A DNA stretch of 64,000 nucleotides from Pseudomonas khorasanensis (GCF_014268505.2 NZ_JABWQP020000005.1:62001-126000), one strand, 5' to 3'. Counted from the stretch's first letter, positions 33,818-45,795 are shown. Made by a program: numbers and translations. Notes: generated by a model from the sequence alone, not told the origin.

Positions 33818-36800
33818 TTGTCCAACGTCACTCCGCCAGCTTCAGTGAGCAGCGCCCCACCGGCGCCCGGCTCGCCCCTGCGCGGGACATTGAAGGGCGC
33901 ACTGGCCACTCTCGTGCTCTTATTGCTGGCCTTGCTGTTCTGGCAACTGCTTGATCAATTGCGCGAAACCCAGAAGAGCCAACGCCAGTACACCATCGAC
34001 TACACCGCTGACCTCGCCTCGCAGATTAGCCTGAACATGGCGCTGAACGCGCAAATCGCCCTCAATCTGCTACCGATCGTCGAACAACCGCAAACCGCCG
34101 ACGAACAGCAGATGTTGCTGCGCAAGTTGCAGCGCTCACTGCCGGATTTGCGCAGCATGGCGTTGCTCTCGCCGTCCGGCAGAGTCATCAGCGACAGCGC
34201 CCCCGACAGCGACGACGCCGACTACCTGACCGAACTGGTGCGCCGCAGCCGCGCCCAGGCGCATTACTTCAGCAATGCCAATGACGGCTCGGTGGTGCAC
34301 TTGCTCCTCCATCAGGCCAGCGGCAGTAGCCGTGGCTATTGGGCCTTGCGCCTGACGCCGACGTTCTTCGATTCGCTGACCAAACAGGGCGAAACCGGGC
34401 TGCGTCCGTTGTGGCTGGTGGAAAACCGTCTCAACCATCAGATCGTCAGCCGCGACGCCGCCCTGCCCTCGGCCAAGCCCGGCGTGCTCACCCCGGACGA
34501 CCTGGCCAACACCGTGTTGACCGTGCCGCTGAGCAGCAGCGACTGGCAACTGCGCGGCCTGTTCGACCGCCAACGGGTACTGGAAGAATTGCTGCCGGCG
34601 TTCATCGGCAAGTGCCTGCTCGGGCTGGCGTTCTCGATGTTGCCGGTCATTGCGCTGCTTAACATGCGTCGCCGCCAGCGCCAGGTGCATGAAGGCCGGC
34701 GGCGTTATCAGGATATTTTCGAAGGCACCGGCGTGGCCTTGTGCGTGCTTGACCTGTCCGGGCTCAAGCTGATGTTCGACCGGGCGCAGATCCAGACCGG
34801 CGATCAGCTCAATGCCTGGCTCGATCAACCGCAGCAGCGCCAGCAACTGCTGCAGGAAATGCGCGTCACCGAGGTCAATCAGGTGGCGCTGCAATTGCTC
34901 GATGTGCATTCTTGCGAACAGGCCTGGCAACTGCTGATCGACGGTCAGCCGCACCCGCAGTGCGCGATTGGCCAACAGATCCTCGAGGCCGTCCTGCAGC
35001 AGCACAAGCAGCTGGAACTGGAAATCAAACTCCCGAACAGCAACGGACGCGATCAGCACTTGTGGATGGTGCTGCGCCTGCCGCACGAACAGCACGACTA
35101 TAAAGCGGTGATCCTCAGCATCAACGACATCACCAGCCGCAAACTGATCGAGCTGTCGTTGCTGGAGCGCGAAGGTTTCTGGTCGGACGTGGTGCGCACC
35201 GTGCCGGATCACTTGTACGTCCAGGACGTGATCAGCCAGCGGATGATTTTCAGCAACCACCACCTTGGTCAGACCCTGGGCTACAACCGTACCGAACTGC
35301 ACCAGATGGGCGAGTATTTCTGGGAAATCCTCCTGCACCCCGAAGATGCCGATCATTACCATCGCTCACGGCAACTGCAGCGGCATGCCGGTTACAGCCA
35401 GTTGCTGCAATGCCAGCTGCGTTTCCGCCATCGCGATGGCAAGTGGCGGCGCTTCGACATCCGTGAACAGGCGCTGGCACGGGACAAGCATGACCAGGTG
35501 ACGCGGATCATTGGCGTGGCCAAGGACATCACCGAACAGATCGAGGCCAGCGAATCACTGCGCGACAGCGAGCAGCGTTACCGCATGCTCGCCGAAAGCA
35601 TCAGCGACGTGATTTTCTCCACCGACAGCAAGCTCTCGCTGAACTATGTCAGCCCTTCCGTGCAAGCTGTTCTGGGTTACAACGCCGAGTGGATTTTCCA
35701 GTACGGTTGGCAATCGACCATTGCCAATCCCGGGCAACTGAGCGGCATCTACGCGCTGATGGACCGCGTCAGCAAAGCGCTGGATAAACCCGAGCAACTG
35801 GCGTTGCTGCGCAGTCAGGTGCAAACGCAACTGTTCCTCTTTGACTGCCTGCGCGCCGACGGCCGCAAGATCCCGATCGAACTGCGCCTGGTGCTGGTGT
35901 GGGACGAACACGGCGCGTTCGAAGGCGTGCTTGGCGTCGGTCGTGACATCAGCCAGCAGCGGCGCGCGGAAAAAGACCTGCGCATGGCCGCCACGGTATT
36001 CGAACACTCGACCTCGGCGATTCTGATCACCGACCCGGCCGGTTACATCGTGCAGGCCAACGAGGCGTTCAGCCGCGTCAGCGGTTACTCCGTCAGCGAA
36101 GTGCTCGACCAGTTGCCCAACATGCTCACGGTTGATGAACAACAGGACGCGCACCTGCGCTACGTGCTCAAGCAGTTGCACGAGCACAGCACCTGGGAAG
36201 GCGAAGTCTGGATGAAGCGCCGTAATGGCGAGCACTACCCGGCGTGGGTCGGCATCACCGCCGTGCTCGACGATGAGGGCGACCTGGCCAGTTACGTGTG
36301 TTTCTTCAGCGACATCAGCGAACGCAAGGCCAGCGAACAGCGCATCCACCGCCTCGCCTACTACGACGCCCTCACCCACCTGCCGAACCGCACGCTGTTC
36401 CAGGATCGTCTGCACACCGCGCTGCAAGCGGCCGAACGGCAGAAGTCGTGGGTGGTGCTGATGTTCCTCGACCTCGACCGATTCAAACCGATCAATGACT
36501 CCCTGGGCCACGCCGCCGGCGACCGCATGCTCAAGGACATGGCCACGCGTTTGCTCGCTTGCGTCGATGACGACGACACCGTGGCGCGCATGGGTGGCGA
36601 TGAATTCACGCTGCTGCTGCAACATCGCTCCAGCCGCGAAATGGCGCTGAACCGGGCGATTCATGTCGCAGAGCAAATTCTCGCCAGCCTGGTGCGACCG
36701 TTCGTGCTGGAGGGTCGCGAATTTTTCGTCACCGCCAGTATCGGCATCGCCTTGAGCCCGCAGGACGGCAACGAACTCAGCCAGTTGATGAAGAACGCCG

Positions 36801-37666
36801 ACACCGCGATGTACCACGCCAAGGAGCGCGGCAAGAACAACTTCCAGTTTTATCAGGCCGACATGAACGCCAGTGCGCTGGAACGTCTGGAGCTGGAAAG
36901 CGACCTGCGCCATGCCCTCGAACAGAACGAATTTGTGCTGTATTACCAGCCGCAATTCAGCGGTGATGGCAAACGCCTGACCGGCGCCGAAGCGCTGCTG
37001 CGCTGGCGGCATCCGCGACGCGGGCTGGTGCCGCCGGGGGATTTCATTCCGGTGCTGGAAGAACTCGGTCTGGTGGTGGACGTCGGCGACTGGGTGATCA
37101 GCGAGGCGTGCAGACAACTGAAAACCTGGCACCAGCAACGCGTGCGAGTGCCGAAGGTCTCGGTGAACATCTCGGCGCGGCAGTTCTCCGACGGCCAGCT
37201 CGGCACGCGGATCGCCACGATCCTGCGCGAAACCGGCCTGCCGCCGGCGTGTCTGGAACTGGAGTTGACCGAAAGTATTCTGATGCGCGAAGTCAGCGAG
37301 GCGATGCAGATTCTGGCCGGGCTGAAAAACCTCGGCCTGAGCATTGCGGTTGATGACTTCGGTACCGGTTATTCATCGCTGAACTACCTCAAGCAGTTCC
37401 CGATCGATGTGCTGAAGATCGACCGCACGTTCGTTGACGGGCTGCCGTCCGGCGAGCAGGACGCACAGATCGCCCGGGCGATCATTGCCATGGCCCACAG
37501 CCTGAATCTGGCGGTGATCGCCGAAGGCGTCGAAACCCATGAGCAACTGGACTTCCTGCGCGAGCATGGTTGCGACGAGGTTCAGGGTTATCTGTTCGGG
37601 CGGCCCATGCCGGCCGGGCGGTTCGAGGCGCAGTTCAGCAACGATGCGCTCTTCATGTTCGACTGA
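33818..37666 (+). CDS. morA: Membrane PAS-GGDEF-EAL protein, MorA homologue
   Basis: 1282 residues from a TTG start preceded by CAGGA. Two N-terminal membrane helices (about 27-46 and 262-282) enclose a periplasmic sensor region. About four PAS segments with PAC motifs follow (ends such as [45 protein letters not shown]). The GGDEF domain from about residue 845 has an intact MGGDEF at 925-930; the EAL domain has E1058-A-L, with [13 protein letters not shown] and [12 protein letters not shown]. Both catalytic motifs look intact, so it may make and break c-di-GMP. Position just before glyA matches morA (PA4601), which controls motility and biofilm timing; that protein is somewhat longer. Confidence 0.9.
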   Translation: MSNVTPPASVSSAPPAPGSPLRGTLKGALATLVLLLLALLFWQLLDQLRETQKSQRQYTIDYTADLASQISLNMALNAQIALNLLPIVEQPQTADEQQMLLRKLQRSLPDLRSMALLSPSGRVISDSAPDSDDADYLTELVRRSRAQAHYFSNANDGSVVHLLLHQASGSSRGYWALRLTPTFFDSLTKQGETGLRPLWLVENRLNHQIVSRDAALPSAKPGVLTPDDLANTVLTVPLSSSDWQLRGLFDRQRVLEELLPAFIGKCLLGLAFSMLPVIALLNMRRRQRQVHEGRRRYQDIFEGTGVALCVLDLSGLKLMFDRAQIQTGDQLNAWLDQPQQRQQLLQEMRVTEVNQVALQLLDVHSCEQAWQLLIDGQPHPQCAIGQQILEAVLQQHKQLELEIKLPNSNGRDQHLWMVLRLPHEQHDYKAVILSINDITSRKLIELSLLEREGFWSDVVRTVPDHLYVQDVISQRMIFSNHHLGQTLGYNRTELHQMGEYFWEILLHPEDADHYHRSRQLQRHAGYSQLLQCQLRFRHRDGKWRRFDIREQALARDKHDQVTRIIGVAKDITEQIEASESLRDSEQRYRMLAESISDVIFSTDSKLSLNYVSPSVQAVLGYNAEWIFQYGWQSTIANPGQLSGIYALMDRVSKALDKPEQLALLRSQVQTQLFLFDCLRADGRKIPIELRLVLVWDEHGAFEGVLGVGRDISQQRRAEKDLRMAATVFEHSTSAILITDPAGYIVQANEAFSRVSGYSVSEVLDQLPNMLTVDEQQDAHLRYVLKQLHEHSTWEGEVWMKRRNGEHYPAWVGITAVLDDEGDLASYVCFFSDISERKASEQRIHRLAYYDALTHLPNRTLFQDRLHTALQAAERQKSWVVLMFLDLDRFKPINDSLGHAAGDRMLKDMATRLLACVDDDDTVARMGGDEFTLLLQHRSSREMALNRAIHVAEQILASLVRPFVLEGREFFVTASIGIALSPQDGNELSQLMKNADTAMYHAKERGKNNFQFYQADMNASALERLELESDLRHALEQNEFVLYYQPQFSGDGKRLTGAEALLRWRHPRRGLVPPGDFIPVLEELGLVVDVGDWVISEACRQLKTWHQQRVRVPKVSVNISARQFSDGQLGTRIATILRETGLPPACLELELTESILMREVSEAMQILAGLKNLGLSIAVDDFGTGYSSLNYLKQFPIDVLKIDRTFVDGLPSGEQDAQIARAIIAMAHSLNLAVIAEGVETHEQLDFLREHGCDEVQGYLFGRPMPAGRFEAQFSNDALFMFD

Positions 37667-37683
37667 AGATTCGCGGCGCCCCC

Positions 37684-37750
37684 TTCGCGAGCAGGCTCGC
37701 TCCCACATTTGAACATGCATTGCCCCTGTGGGAGCGAGCCTGCTCGCGAA
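37684..37750. repeat. REP pair, 67-bp back-to-back class
   Basis: TTCGCGAGCAGGCTCGCTCC ... inverse copy, with spacer ACATTTGAACATGCATTGCC. Same length and near-identical centre as 31722-31788. Confidence 0.9.
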
Positions 37751-37884
37751 AACGCCGGCACAATCGCCATCTATCTGCGCATGAACGCCACTTGTCTGCG
37801 ACATGATGCCGTTTCATATGCCATCCAAAAGCGGTTGGGTTAGAATGCCCCCCTTTTCTGCCCCCCCGATCCTTGAGGACCGCC

Positions 37885-39138
<1,254 letters not shown>

Positions 39139-39162
39139 TCGCGACGCTAAAACCGCAGCATG

Positions 39163-39196
39163 AAAAACCGGCCAAGTGATTGGCCGGTTTTTTTTC
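39163..39196 (+). terminator. Terminator of glyA
   Basis: AAAAACCGGCCAA / TTGGCCGGTTTTTTTT hairpin, 24 bases after the stop. Confidence 0.93.
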
Positions 39197-39207
39197 GCCT
39201 GAAGAAA

Positions 39208-39292
39208 GATCAAAAGATCGCAGCCTTCGGCAGCTCCTACTGGGGATTCGCGTTTCCGCGAAGGAGCTGCCGAAGGCTACGATCTTTTGATC
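39208..39292. repeat. GATCAAAAGATCGCAGCC-type repeat, inverted pair
   Basis: GATCAAAAGATCGCAGCCTT CGGCAGCTCC on the left and the near-exact inverse GGAGCTGCCGAAGGCTACGA TCTTTTGATC on the right, 85 bp. A third dispersed repeat family; the single relative is at 23049. Confidence 0.9.
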
Positions 39293-39465
39293 CTTGGCCA
39301 CTGGTCTGACCGGTCATGCCAATTCTGATATTTCCCCTTGTCATTGCGAAAAAACCGAGCGTAGACTGCGCCTGCACTGGACATACCGGTAAGACCACAA
39401 TAATTAAGTCCTGAATCCGATGCGCCAAGCGTGCGGCAGCCAGGACACCGACCAGGATTCCTCCC

Positions 39466-40779
39466 ATGCTCAGATGGTGCTCGCGTTCAATCTTCCTCCA
39501 AGTGGTTCTCGGACTGATGCTCGGCATCATCTGTGGGCTGACCCTTCCTGAATATTCGGCCCAGCTCAAACCGCTCGGCGATGGCTTCATCAAACTGATC
39601 AAGATGCTCATCGGCCTCATCGTTTTTTGCGTGGTGGTCAGCGGCATCAGTGGCGCGGGCGATCTGAAGAAGGTCGGGCGCATCGGCCTCAAATCGGTCA
39701 TCTATTTCGAAATACTGACGACCCTCGCGCTGATCATCGGCCTGGTGTTCGCCTTCAGCACCGGCATCGGCAGCGGCGCCAATATTCATCTGGAGCAGCT
39801 CTCCACCGCCGACATGGGCGACCTGGCCGAACGCAGCCAGCACATGCACACCACCACGCAATTTCTGATGGATTTGATCCCCACCTCGGTGATCGGCGCC
39901 TTTGCTGACAACAACATTCTGCAAGTGCTGTTGTTTTCCGTGCTGTTCGGTAGCGCCTTGAACCTTGTCGGCGAAGCCGCCTCCGGCATCTCGCGGCTGA
40001 TCAACGAACTGAGCCATGTGATCTTCCGCATCATGGGCATGATCGTGCGCCTGGCGCCGATCGGCGTGTTCGGCGCGATCGCTTTCACCACCAGCAAATA
40101 TGGCCTCGATTCGCTGCAGCATCTGGGCAGTCTGGTCGGTTTGTTCTACCTGACTTGCATCGCATTCGTTGCACTGATTCTAGGTCTGGTGATGCGCGTC
40201 TCCGGCCTGCGCATGTGGCCGCTGCTCAAATACCTGCGCGAGGAGTTGCTGATCGTGATGGGCACCGCGTCCTCCGACGCCGTGCTGCCACAAATCATGC
40301 GCAAGCTGGAACACCTGGGCATCGGCAGCTCGACCGTGGGCCTGGTGATTCCGACCGGTTATTCGTTCAACCTTGATGGTTTTTCGATCTACCTGACCTT
40401 GGCCATCGTATTTATCGCCAACGCCACCGGCACACCGCTGGCAATGACCGATCTGCTGACGATTCTGCTGGTGTCGCTGATCACCTCCAAAGGTGCCCAC
40501 GGCATCCCCGGTTCGGCGCTGGTGATTCTGGCGGCCACCCTGACGGCGATCCCGGCGATCCCGGTGGTGGGTCTGGTCCTGGTGCTGGCGGTGGACTGGT
40601 TCATGGGGATTGGCCGCGCGCTGACCAACCTGATCGGCAACTGCGTGGCGACCGTGGCCATTGCCCGCTGGGAAAAGGACATCGATGTGCAACGGGCGAA
40701 CAAGGTGCTCAACGGCGAGCAGGGCTATAACTTTCAACCGAGAAAAACGGTCGCTCAAGCGGCGGCCAAAGAATTTTGA
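39466..40779 (+). CDS. Dicarboxylate:cation symporter, DctA-like (DAACS family)
   Basis: 437 residues, about eight membrane helices plus two re-entrant loops. Family signatures: IKMLIGLIVFCVVVSGISG, GTASSDAVLPQIMRKLEHLG (substrate-loop serine-rich motif), GLVIPTGYSFNLDG, and SKGAHGIPGSALVILAATL. GYSFNLDG and the NxxGNCVATVAIARWEKD tail match DctA (succinate, fumarate, malate) better than GltP. Two GntR/FCD regulators lie directly downstream, so substrate-dependent control is likely. Whether this is the main DctA or a paralogue cannot be told. Confidence 0.88.
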   Translation: MLRWCSRSIFLQVVLGLMLGIICGLTLPEYSAQLKPLGDGFIKLIKMLIGLIVFCVVVSGISGAGDLKKVGRIGLKSVIYFEILTTLALIIGLVFAFSTGIGSGANIHLEQLSTADMGDLAERSQHMHTTTQFLMDLIPTSVIGAFADNNILQVLLFSVLFGSALNLVGEAASGISRLINELSHVIFRIMGMIVRLAPIGVFGAIAFTTSKYGLDSLQHLGSLVGLFYLTCIAFVALILGLVMRVSGLRMWPLLKYLREELLIVMGTASSDAVLPQIMRKLEHLGIGSSTVGLVIPTGYSFNLDGFSIYLTLAIVFIANATGTPLAMTDLLTILLVSLITSKGAHGIPGSALVILAATLTAIPAIPVVGLVLVLAVDWFMGIGRALTNLIGNCVATVAIARWEKDIDVQRANKVLNGEQGYNFQPRKTVAQAAAKEF

Positions 40780-40828
40780 ATGAGCGCCGTGCCTGCCCAA
40801 CCGCAGGCACGGCAAATGGAGCCAATAC

Positions 40829-41533
40829 GTGATTACTTCATCAACCGTCGTCAACTCAGTGGTCGAAAAACTGCGCGCGGCGCTGGCCCGAGGGCAATGG
40901 CGTTCCGGCGACATGCTGCCGGGCCAGCGCGAACTGGCCGAACAATTGGGCATCAGCCGCCCGAGTTTGCGTGAGGCGGTGATCGTGCTGGAAACCCTCG
41001 GTCTGGTGCGCTCGATGCCGGGCAAAGGCGTGGTCGTGCTCGACGCGCAATTGACCGACCGCCAGAGCCACGACAGCGCAGTGGCCGGCGCCAGCCTCGA
41101 AGACGTGCTGCAACTGCGCTACACCCTTGAGCCTTTCATCGTCGGTCTGGTCGCCCAATCGATCAGCAGCAAGGAAGTCGGTCAGTTACGCCTGACCCTG
41201 ATGGACATGCGCGAAGCCCTCGAGGCCGGCGACAGCGACGCCGGGGTCAGCGCTTACATCGCCTTCCACGAGGAGCTGTTCACCCTGACGTCGAACCCGA
41301 TCTTCCAGAGCGTGGTGCAACAGACCAGCAACGCCCTCAAGCAAAGCGCCGAGGTGCTGCGCAACTCGCCGGAGCATCTGGCTGAGCGCCTCGAAGAAAA
41401 CGAGGCCGTAGTGCGCGCTATTCGCAGTAAAAACAGTGCGCAGGCGAGCGCCGAAATGCGCCGGCACATTCTGCGCGAAGGTCAGCGAATGGGCATCGAG
41501 CTGAATATTCCGGACGACCATCTGACCCCCTGA
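40829..41533 (+). CDS. GntR/FadR family transcriptional regulator (FCD domain)
   Basis: 234 residues. N-terminal winged helix (LPGQRELAEQLGISRPSLREAVIVLETLGLVRSMPGKG over residues about 30-67) and an FCD effector domain with histidines in AYIAFHEELF and MRRHILREG. The central EHR motif is ENEAVV here, so one metal ligand may be absent. Start GTG at 40829 with GGAG upstream. 49 bases after the transporter; a likely regulator of it, with an organic acid as effector. Confidence 0.9.
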   Translation: MITSSTVVNSVVEKLRAALARGQWRSGDMLPGQRELAEQLGISRPSLREAVIVLETLGLVRSMPGKGVVVLDAQLTDRQSHDSAVAGASLEDVLQLRYTLEPFIVGLVAQSISSKEVGQLRLTLMDMREALEAGDSDAGVSAYIAFHEELFTLTSNPIFQSVVQQTSNALKQSAEVLRNSPEHLAERLEENEAVVRAIRSKNSAQASAEMRRHILREGQRMGIELNIPDDHLTP

Positions 41534-41551
41534 TTTCCCTGGAGACCGGCC

Positions 41552-42256
41552 ATGAACAGTTTTGCTTCAGCGTCGCACACGCATTCGACTGCCCTGCCCT
41601 TCTCTCCCCTGCGGATACCGACGGAGGACCTGTATCCGCGACTGTTCGATGCGATTCTCGAGCAGCGTATTAACGCCGACAGCCGTTTCACCGAAGACAG
41701 CCTGAAGGCCATGTTCAGTGTCAGCCGTGCCGATGTGCGGCGGGTACTGACGCAGCTGTCCCACGAGCAAATCATGGTGCTGCGCGTCAATCATCGGCCC
41801 CGGGTAGCCGCACCTGATCCGAACCTGATCCGACAGACTCTGCATGCACGGCGCCTGACCGAGAACACGCTGGTGCGGCTGGCCTGTCAGCAGCCGCATG
41901 CAGACGGGCTGAAAGGCTTGCGCAGTCTGATCGAGCACGAACAGCAAGCCGTCGAGCAAGGACGGCAGGGTGCGGCGATCCGTTTATCCGGAGAGTTTCA
42001 TCTGCAATTGGCGCGGATGGCGGGAAATGTGCCTTTGGCGCATTTTCTCGCAACTCTGGTGCCGCTGACGTCGCTCGCGATTGCGCGATGCGGGCACTCG
42101 ACGCGCAGTCGTTGCGTATGGCAGGAACATGTCGCGTTGGTTGAAGCGGTGGAGCGTCGCGATGCCGCCAAGGCGGGAATGCTCATGAATCGACATCTGG
42201 ATCAGCTCGAGCAGACATTGCTGGGTCCAGACCTGAAACATTGTGCCGTCGGTTAA
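41552..42256 (+). CDS. GntR family transcriptional regulator (FCD domain)
   Basis: 234 residues. Winged helix of GntR type (SRFTEDSLKAMFSVSRADVRRVLTQLSHEQIMVLRVNHRPRVA, about residues 45-87) and FCD domain with three candidate metal histidines (GEFHLQLARMAGN, WQEHVALVEAVERRD, MNRHLDQLE). CTGGAGACC precedes the ATG. Only 18 bases after the previous regulator, so cotranscribed. Similar length but clearly diverged from it, so not a recent duplication. Confidence 0.9.
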   Translation: MNSFASASHTHSTALPFSPLRIPTEDLYPRLFDAILEQRINADSRFTEDSLKAMFSVSRADVRRVLTQLSHEQIMVLRVNHRPRVAAPDPNLIRQTLHARRLTENTLVRLACQQPHADGLKGLRSLIEHEQQAVEQGRQGAAIRLSGEFHLQLARMAGNVPLAHFLATLVPLTSLAIARCGHSTRSRCVWQEHVALVEAVERRDAAKAGMLMNRHLDQLEQTLLGPDLKHCAVG

Positions 42257-42262
42257 ATCGCC

Positions 42263-42345
42263 TTCGCGAGCAGGCTCACTCCCACAGTAGACCGCGTTGT
42301 ATCAGGAAGAATGCAACTCACTGTGGGAGCGAGCCTGCTCGCGAA
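42263..42345. repeat. REP pair, back-to-back, 83 bp
   Basis: TTCGCGAGCAGGCTCACTCC at the left and inverse copy at the right, with a unique spacer. Sits in the convergent space between the second GntR gene and yjiA. Confidence 0.88.
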
Positions 42346-42368
42346 GAGGCCCTTTCAGAAACACAAAT

Positions 42369-43346
42369 TCAGTTTTGCCGCGCCGCCACCCTGGCAAACC
42401 CCGCCCGAATCTTCTCTTCCGGCAAATCATCGGCAATAAACACGATCACACTTTCCCGGGCCTCGCCTTCGGCCCATTCGGTGTCCCAGTCGAAACCATA
42501 GAGCTTCAGCACACCCTGGAACACCAGCCGCCGATCTTCCCCGGCAATGTTCAGCACGCCTTTGTACCGCAGCAATTGCTTGCCGTGTTCTTCCAGCAGT
42601 TCATTCATGAACTCGCTGAGCTGATCGATATCCAGCGGCTGATCGGTGCGCAGCACCAGACTGGAAATGCGATCGATGGACGGCGCCTTGCCCACCGGAC
42701 GCAGACTCAGGCCGCCGCCAAGGTCGGCATTGAGGTTGAAGCCACGCACGTCCAGCAATTCGGCCAGGTCAATGTTGCCATGCTCGACCACACGGATCGG
42801 CGCGCGGCGGTTGATCCGCGTCAGCCGCTCGCTCAGCGCGTTGAATGTCGCTTCGTCGATCAGGTCAGTCTTGCTCACCAGCAAGCGGTCGGCGAACCCG
42901 ATCTGCGCCTGGGCGATGGTCTGGGTCAGATGCACGTCGGCGTGGGCGGCGTCCACCAGGGTGATGATGCCGTCGAGCAGGTAACGCTCGCGCAGCTCGT
43001 CATCAATGAAAAAAGTCTGCGCCACCGGCGCCGGATCGGCCAGACCGGTGCACTCGATCACCAGACGATCGAAGGCAATCTCGCCGCTGTCCAGGCGCTC
43101 GAGCAGCAAGTACAGCGCCTTGGTCAGGTCGGTGTGGATGGTGCAACAGACGCAGCCGTTGGCCAGGGTCATGACTTGCACCGGCTCGTCGCCCAGTAGC
43201 TGAGTGTCGATACCGGCGTCGCTGAATTCGTTTTCGATCACGGCGATTTTCAGGCCGTGCTCGGCTTTGAGCAGGTGGCGCAGCAAGGTGGTCTTGCCGG
43301 CGCCGAGGAAACCGCTGAGTACCGTTACCGGAATGGGAGAGGACAA
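42369..43346 (-). CDS. yjiA: COG0523 (CobW/YjiA) GTPase, putative metallochaperone
   Basis: 325 residues. G1 [16 protein letters not shown], metal motif NGCVCCTIH (CxCC), Walker B-like [22 protein letters not shown] guanine motif, and C-terminal CobW domain. Start is TTG at 43346 with AGGAG eight bases upstream; the TTG at 43373 has no such signal. Third gene of a cstA-ybdD-yjiA set, the same order as E. coli btsT-yjiX-yjiA, although a REP doublet separates it from ybdD. Metal substrate unknown. Confidence 0.92.
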   Translation of the reverse strand: MSSPIPVTVLSGFLGAGKTTLLRHLLKAEHGLKIAVIENEFSDAGIDTQLLGDEPVQVMTLANGCVCCTIHTDLTKALYLLLERLDSGEIAFDRLVIECTGLADPAPVAQTFFIDDELRERYLLDGIITLVDAAHADVHLTQTIAQAQIGFADRLLVSKTDLIDEATFNALSERLTRINRRAPIRVVEHGNIDLAELLDVRGFNLNADLGGGLSLRPVGKAPSIDRISSLVLRTDQPLDIDQLSEFMNELLEEHGKQLLRYKGVLNIAGEDRRLVFQGVLKLYGFDWDTEWAEGEARESVIVFIADDLPEEKIRAGFARVAARQN

Positions 43347-43380
43347 AACTCGATCTCCTGAAAAGAAACACAAAACAAAT

Positions 43381-43468
43381 GTGGGAGCAAGCCTGCTCGC
43401 GAAAGCGGTGTGTCAGTCAAATTATTCATCAACTGACGCTCCGTATTCGCGAGCAGGCTCGCTCCCAC
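43381..43468. repeat. REP doublet (REPIN), 88 bp
   Basis: Facing REP copies inserted inside the cstA-ybdD-yjiA operon, between ybdD and yjiA. Confidence 0.93.
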
Positions 43469-43499
43469 AGGGGGACTGCATCAACCGAAGGCTGTCAGC

Positions 43500-43697
43500 T
43501 CAACAGCACTTCGGCCCACCCTTGCCACCGTAACGGGCTTCCTGACGTTCGCGAAAGAACATCTCGTAGCTCATCACCGGTTTGTCCGGGTGTTTGGTTT
43601 GCATATGCTCGACGTAGGTGTCGTAGTCGGGCATGCCGACCATCAGGCGCGCGGCCTGACCGAGGTATTTACCGAGGCGACTCAGGTCATTGAACAT
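43500..43697 (-). CDS. ybdD: YbdD/YjiX family small protein
   Basis: 65 residues: [50 protein letters not shown], ending GPKCC. The family nearly always follows cstA/btsT and is needed for transport in some hosts. ATG at 43697, 15 bases after the cstA stop. Confidence 0.95.
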   Translation of the reverse strand: MFNDLSRLGKYLGQAARLMVGMPDYDTYVEHMQTKHPDKPVMSYEMFFRERQEARYGGKGGPKCC

Positions 43698-43712
43698 GGT
43701 GCAATCCTCTGG

Positions 43713-45779
43713 TTACGCATCCGGCAGGGCCTGGAATGGCGATTCTTTATCCGTGCGCTCTTTTTTGCCCCAGGCGGCGATGCCGACCTTGAGCGCATAG
43801 AACAGGATGCTGAAGACCACGAACAGGAACAGCGCGGTGAGCGTTGCGTTGGTGTAGGCGTTGAAGATCACGTGCTGCATCTGCTCGACGCTTTTGGCCG
43901 GCGCGAGCACCTGACCGTTGGCCAGTGCATCGCTGTACTTCTTGGCCAGCGACAGGAAACCGATCGCCGGGTTGGCATCGAACAGCTTGATGAAGCCCGC
44001 CGTCGTGGTGCAGATCAGCAGCCAAGTGGCCGGCAGCAGGGTGACCCAGATATAGCGCTGGCGCTTCATCTTGATCAGAACCACGGTGCCGAGCATCAGT
44101 GCGATACCGGCCAGCATCTGGTTGGAGATACCGAACAGCGGCCACAGCGTGTTGATGCCGCCCAGCGGATCGATCACGCCCTGATACAGCAACCAGCCCC
44201 ACATCGCCACACAACCGGCGGTGGCGATCAGGTTGGCGGTCCACGATTCGGTGCGCTTGAGCGCCGGCACGAAGGAGCCGAGCAGATCCTGCAGCATGAA
44301 GCGCCCGGCACGGGTGCCAGCGTCCACGGCGGTCAGAATGAACAGCGCTTCGAACAGGATCGCGAAGTGGTACCAGAACGCCATGGTGTTTTCACCTGGC
44401 AGGACACTGTGCAGGATCTGTGCGATACCGACCGCCAGGGTCGGTGCACCGCCGGCGCGCGCCAGAATGGTGGTTTCACCGATGTCGTTGGCCACCGCTT
44501 GCAGCGCTTCCGGCGTAATCGCGAAGCCCCAGCTGGTCACCACTTGGGCGACCGAAACCACGTCACTGCCGACCACGGCTGCCGGGCTGTTCATGGCGAA
44601 GTACACGCCCGGCTCGATCACCGAAGCGGCAACCATGGCCATGATGGCAACAAACGACTCCATCAGCATGCCGCCGTAACCGATGTAGCGGGCGTTGGTT
44701 TCGTTATCCAGCAGCTTGGGCGTGGTGCCCGACGAGATCAGTGCGTGGAAACCGGACACCGCACCGCAAGCGATGGTGATGAACAGGAACGGGAACAGAC
44801 CGCCCTTCCACACCGGACCGGTGCCGTCGGTGAACTGGGTCAGCGCGGGCATTTTCAGCTCGGGCATGGTCACCAGAATGCCGATCGCCAACGCAACGAT
44901 GGTGCCGATCTTGAGGAACGTCGAGAGGTAGTCACGCGGCGCCAGAATCAGCCAGACCGGAAGCGACGCAGCCACAAAACCGTAACCGACCAGCATCCAG
45001 GTAATCTGCACACCGGTGAAGGTGAACGCCTTGGCCCATACCGGATCGGCGGCAATCTGCCCACCCAGCCAGATCGAACCCAGCAGCAGCAACACGCCGA
45101 CCACGGAGATTTCGCCGATACGGCCCGGGCGGATGTAGCGCATATAGATGCCCATGAACATCGCGATCGGGATGGTCGCCATCACGGTGAAGATGCCCCA
45201 TGGGCTCTCCGCCAGCGCCTTGACCACGATCAGCGCCAGCACCGCGAGGATGATGATCATGATCAGGAAGCAGCCAAACAGTGCAATGGTGCCGGGAACC
45301 CGGCCCATTTCTTCACGCACCATGTCGCCCAGGGAGCGGCCGTTGCGTCGGGTCGACATGAACAGAACCATGAAGTCCTGCACCGCGCCCGCCAGCACCA
45401 CACCGGCAATCAGCCAGAGCGTGCCGGGCAGATACCCCATCTGCGCCGCCAGCACCGGACCGACCAGAGGCCCCGCGCCAGCGATAGCCGCGAAGTGGTG
45501 ACCGAAAAGAATGTGTTTGTTGGTCGGCACATAGTCCAGACCATCATTGTTGAGCACGGCGGGGGTGGCCCGACGCGGATCCAGTTGCATCACATGGTTG
45601 GCGATGAACAGACTGTAGTAACGGTACGCAACCAGATAAATGGCCACGGCAGCCACCACAATCCACAAGGCGTTGATCGCCTCGCCTCGGCGCAATGCCA
45701 CTACGCCCAGGGCGCACGCTCCTACGATTGCCAGCACGAGCCAGGGTAAATGGCGCAGCAGGCTATTATTATTTTTCAT
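43713..45779 (-). CDS. cstA: CstA family carbon-starvation transporter (pyruvate/peptide uptake)
   Basis: 688 residues with about sixteen membrane helices. CstA signatures: TNKHILFGHHFAAIAGAGPL, GPVLAAQMGYLPGTLW, STRRNGRSLGDMV, HALISSGTTPKLL. E. coli members import pyruvate (BtsT, CstA) and perhaps peptides. ATG at 45779 (MKNNNSLLRHLPWL); the longer frame crosses the promoter region. Head of the cstA-ybdD-yjiA unit, divergent from mapZ. Confidence 0.95.
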   Translation of the reverse strand: MKNNNSLLRHLPWLVLAIVGACALGVVALRRGEAINALWIVVAAVAIYLVAYRYYSLFIANHVMQLDPRRATPAVLNNDGLDYVPTNKHILFGHHFAAIAGAGPLVGPVLAAQMGYLPGTLWLIAGVVLAGAVQDFMVLFMSTRRNGRSLGDMVREEMGRVPGTIALFGCFLIMIIILAVLALIVVKALAESPWGIFTVMATIPIAMFMGIYMRYIRPGRIGEISVVGVLLLLGSIWLGGQIAADPVWAKAFTFTGVQITWMLVGYGFVAASLPVWLILAPRDYLSTFLKIGTIVALAIGILVTMPELKMPALTQFTDGTGPVWKGGLFPFLFITIACGAVSGFHALISSGTTPKLLDNETNARYIGYGGMLMESFVAIMAMVAASVIEPGVYFAMNSPAAVVGSDVVSVAQVVTSWGFAITPEALQAVANDIGETTILARAGGAPTLAVGIAQILHSVLPGENTMAFWYHFAILFEALFILTAVDAGTRAGRFMLQDLLGSFVPALKRTESWTANLIATAGCVAMWGWLLYQGVIDPLGGINTLWPLFGISNQMLAGIALMLGTVVLIKMKRQRYIWVTLLPATWLLICTTTAGFIKLFDANPAIGFLSLAKKYSDALANGQVLAPAKSVEQMQHVIFNAYTNATLTALFLFVVFSILFYALKVGIAAWGKKERTDKESPFQALPDA

Positions 45780-45795
45780 TTTATTATTCCAGCCA

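Larger units (their letters stand above)
39139..39465. other. Intergenic region between glyA and the DctA-like gene
   Basis: 327 bases holding the glyA terminator, a long inverted repeat (39208-39292), and about 170 bases that should contain the transporter promoter. No gene or certain promoter seen there. Confidence 0.6.

Noticed and set aside
35555..37138. 527-codon minus-strand frame inside morA
   Set aside because: Antisense to conserved GGDEF/EAL codons, no start signal.
43590..45749. 719-codon plus-strand frame opposite cstA
   Set aside because: His/Gln/Arg-rich composition typical of an antisense frame; cstA on the other strand is a full-length membrane transporter.
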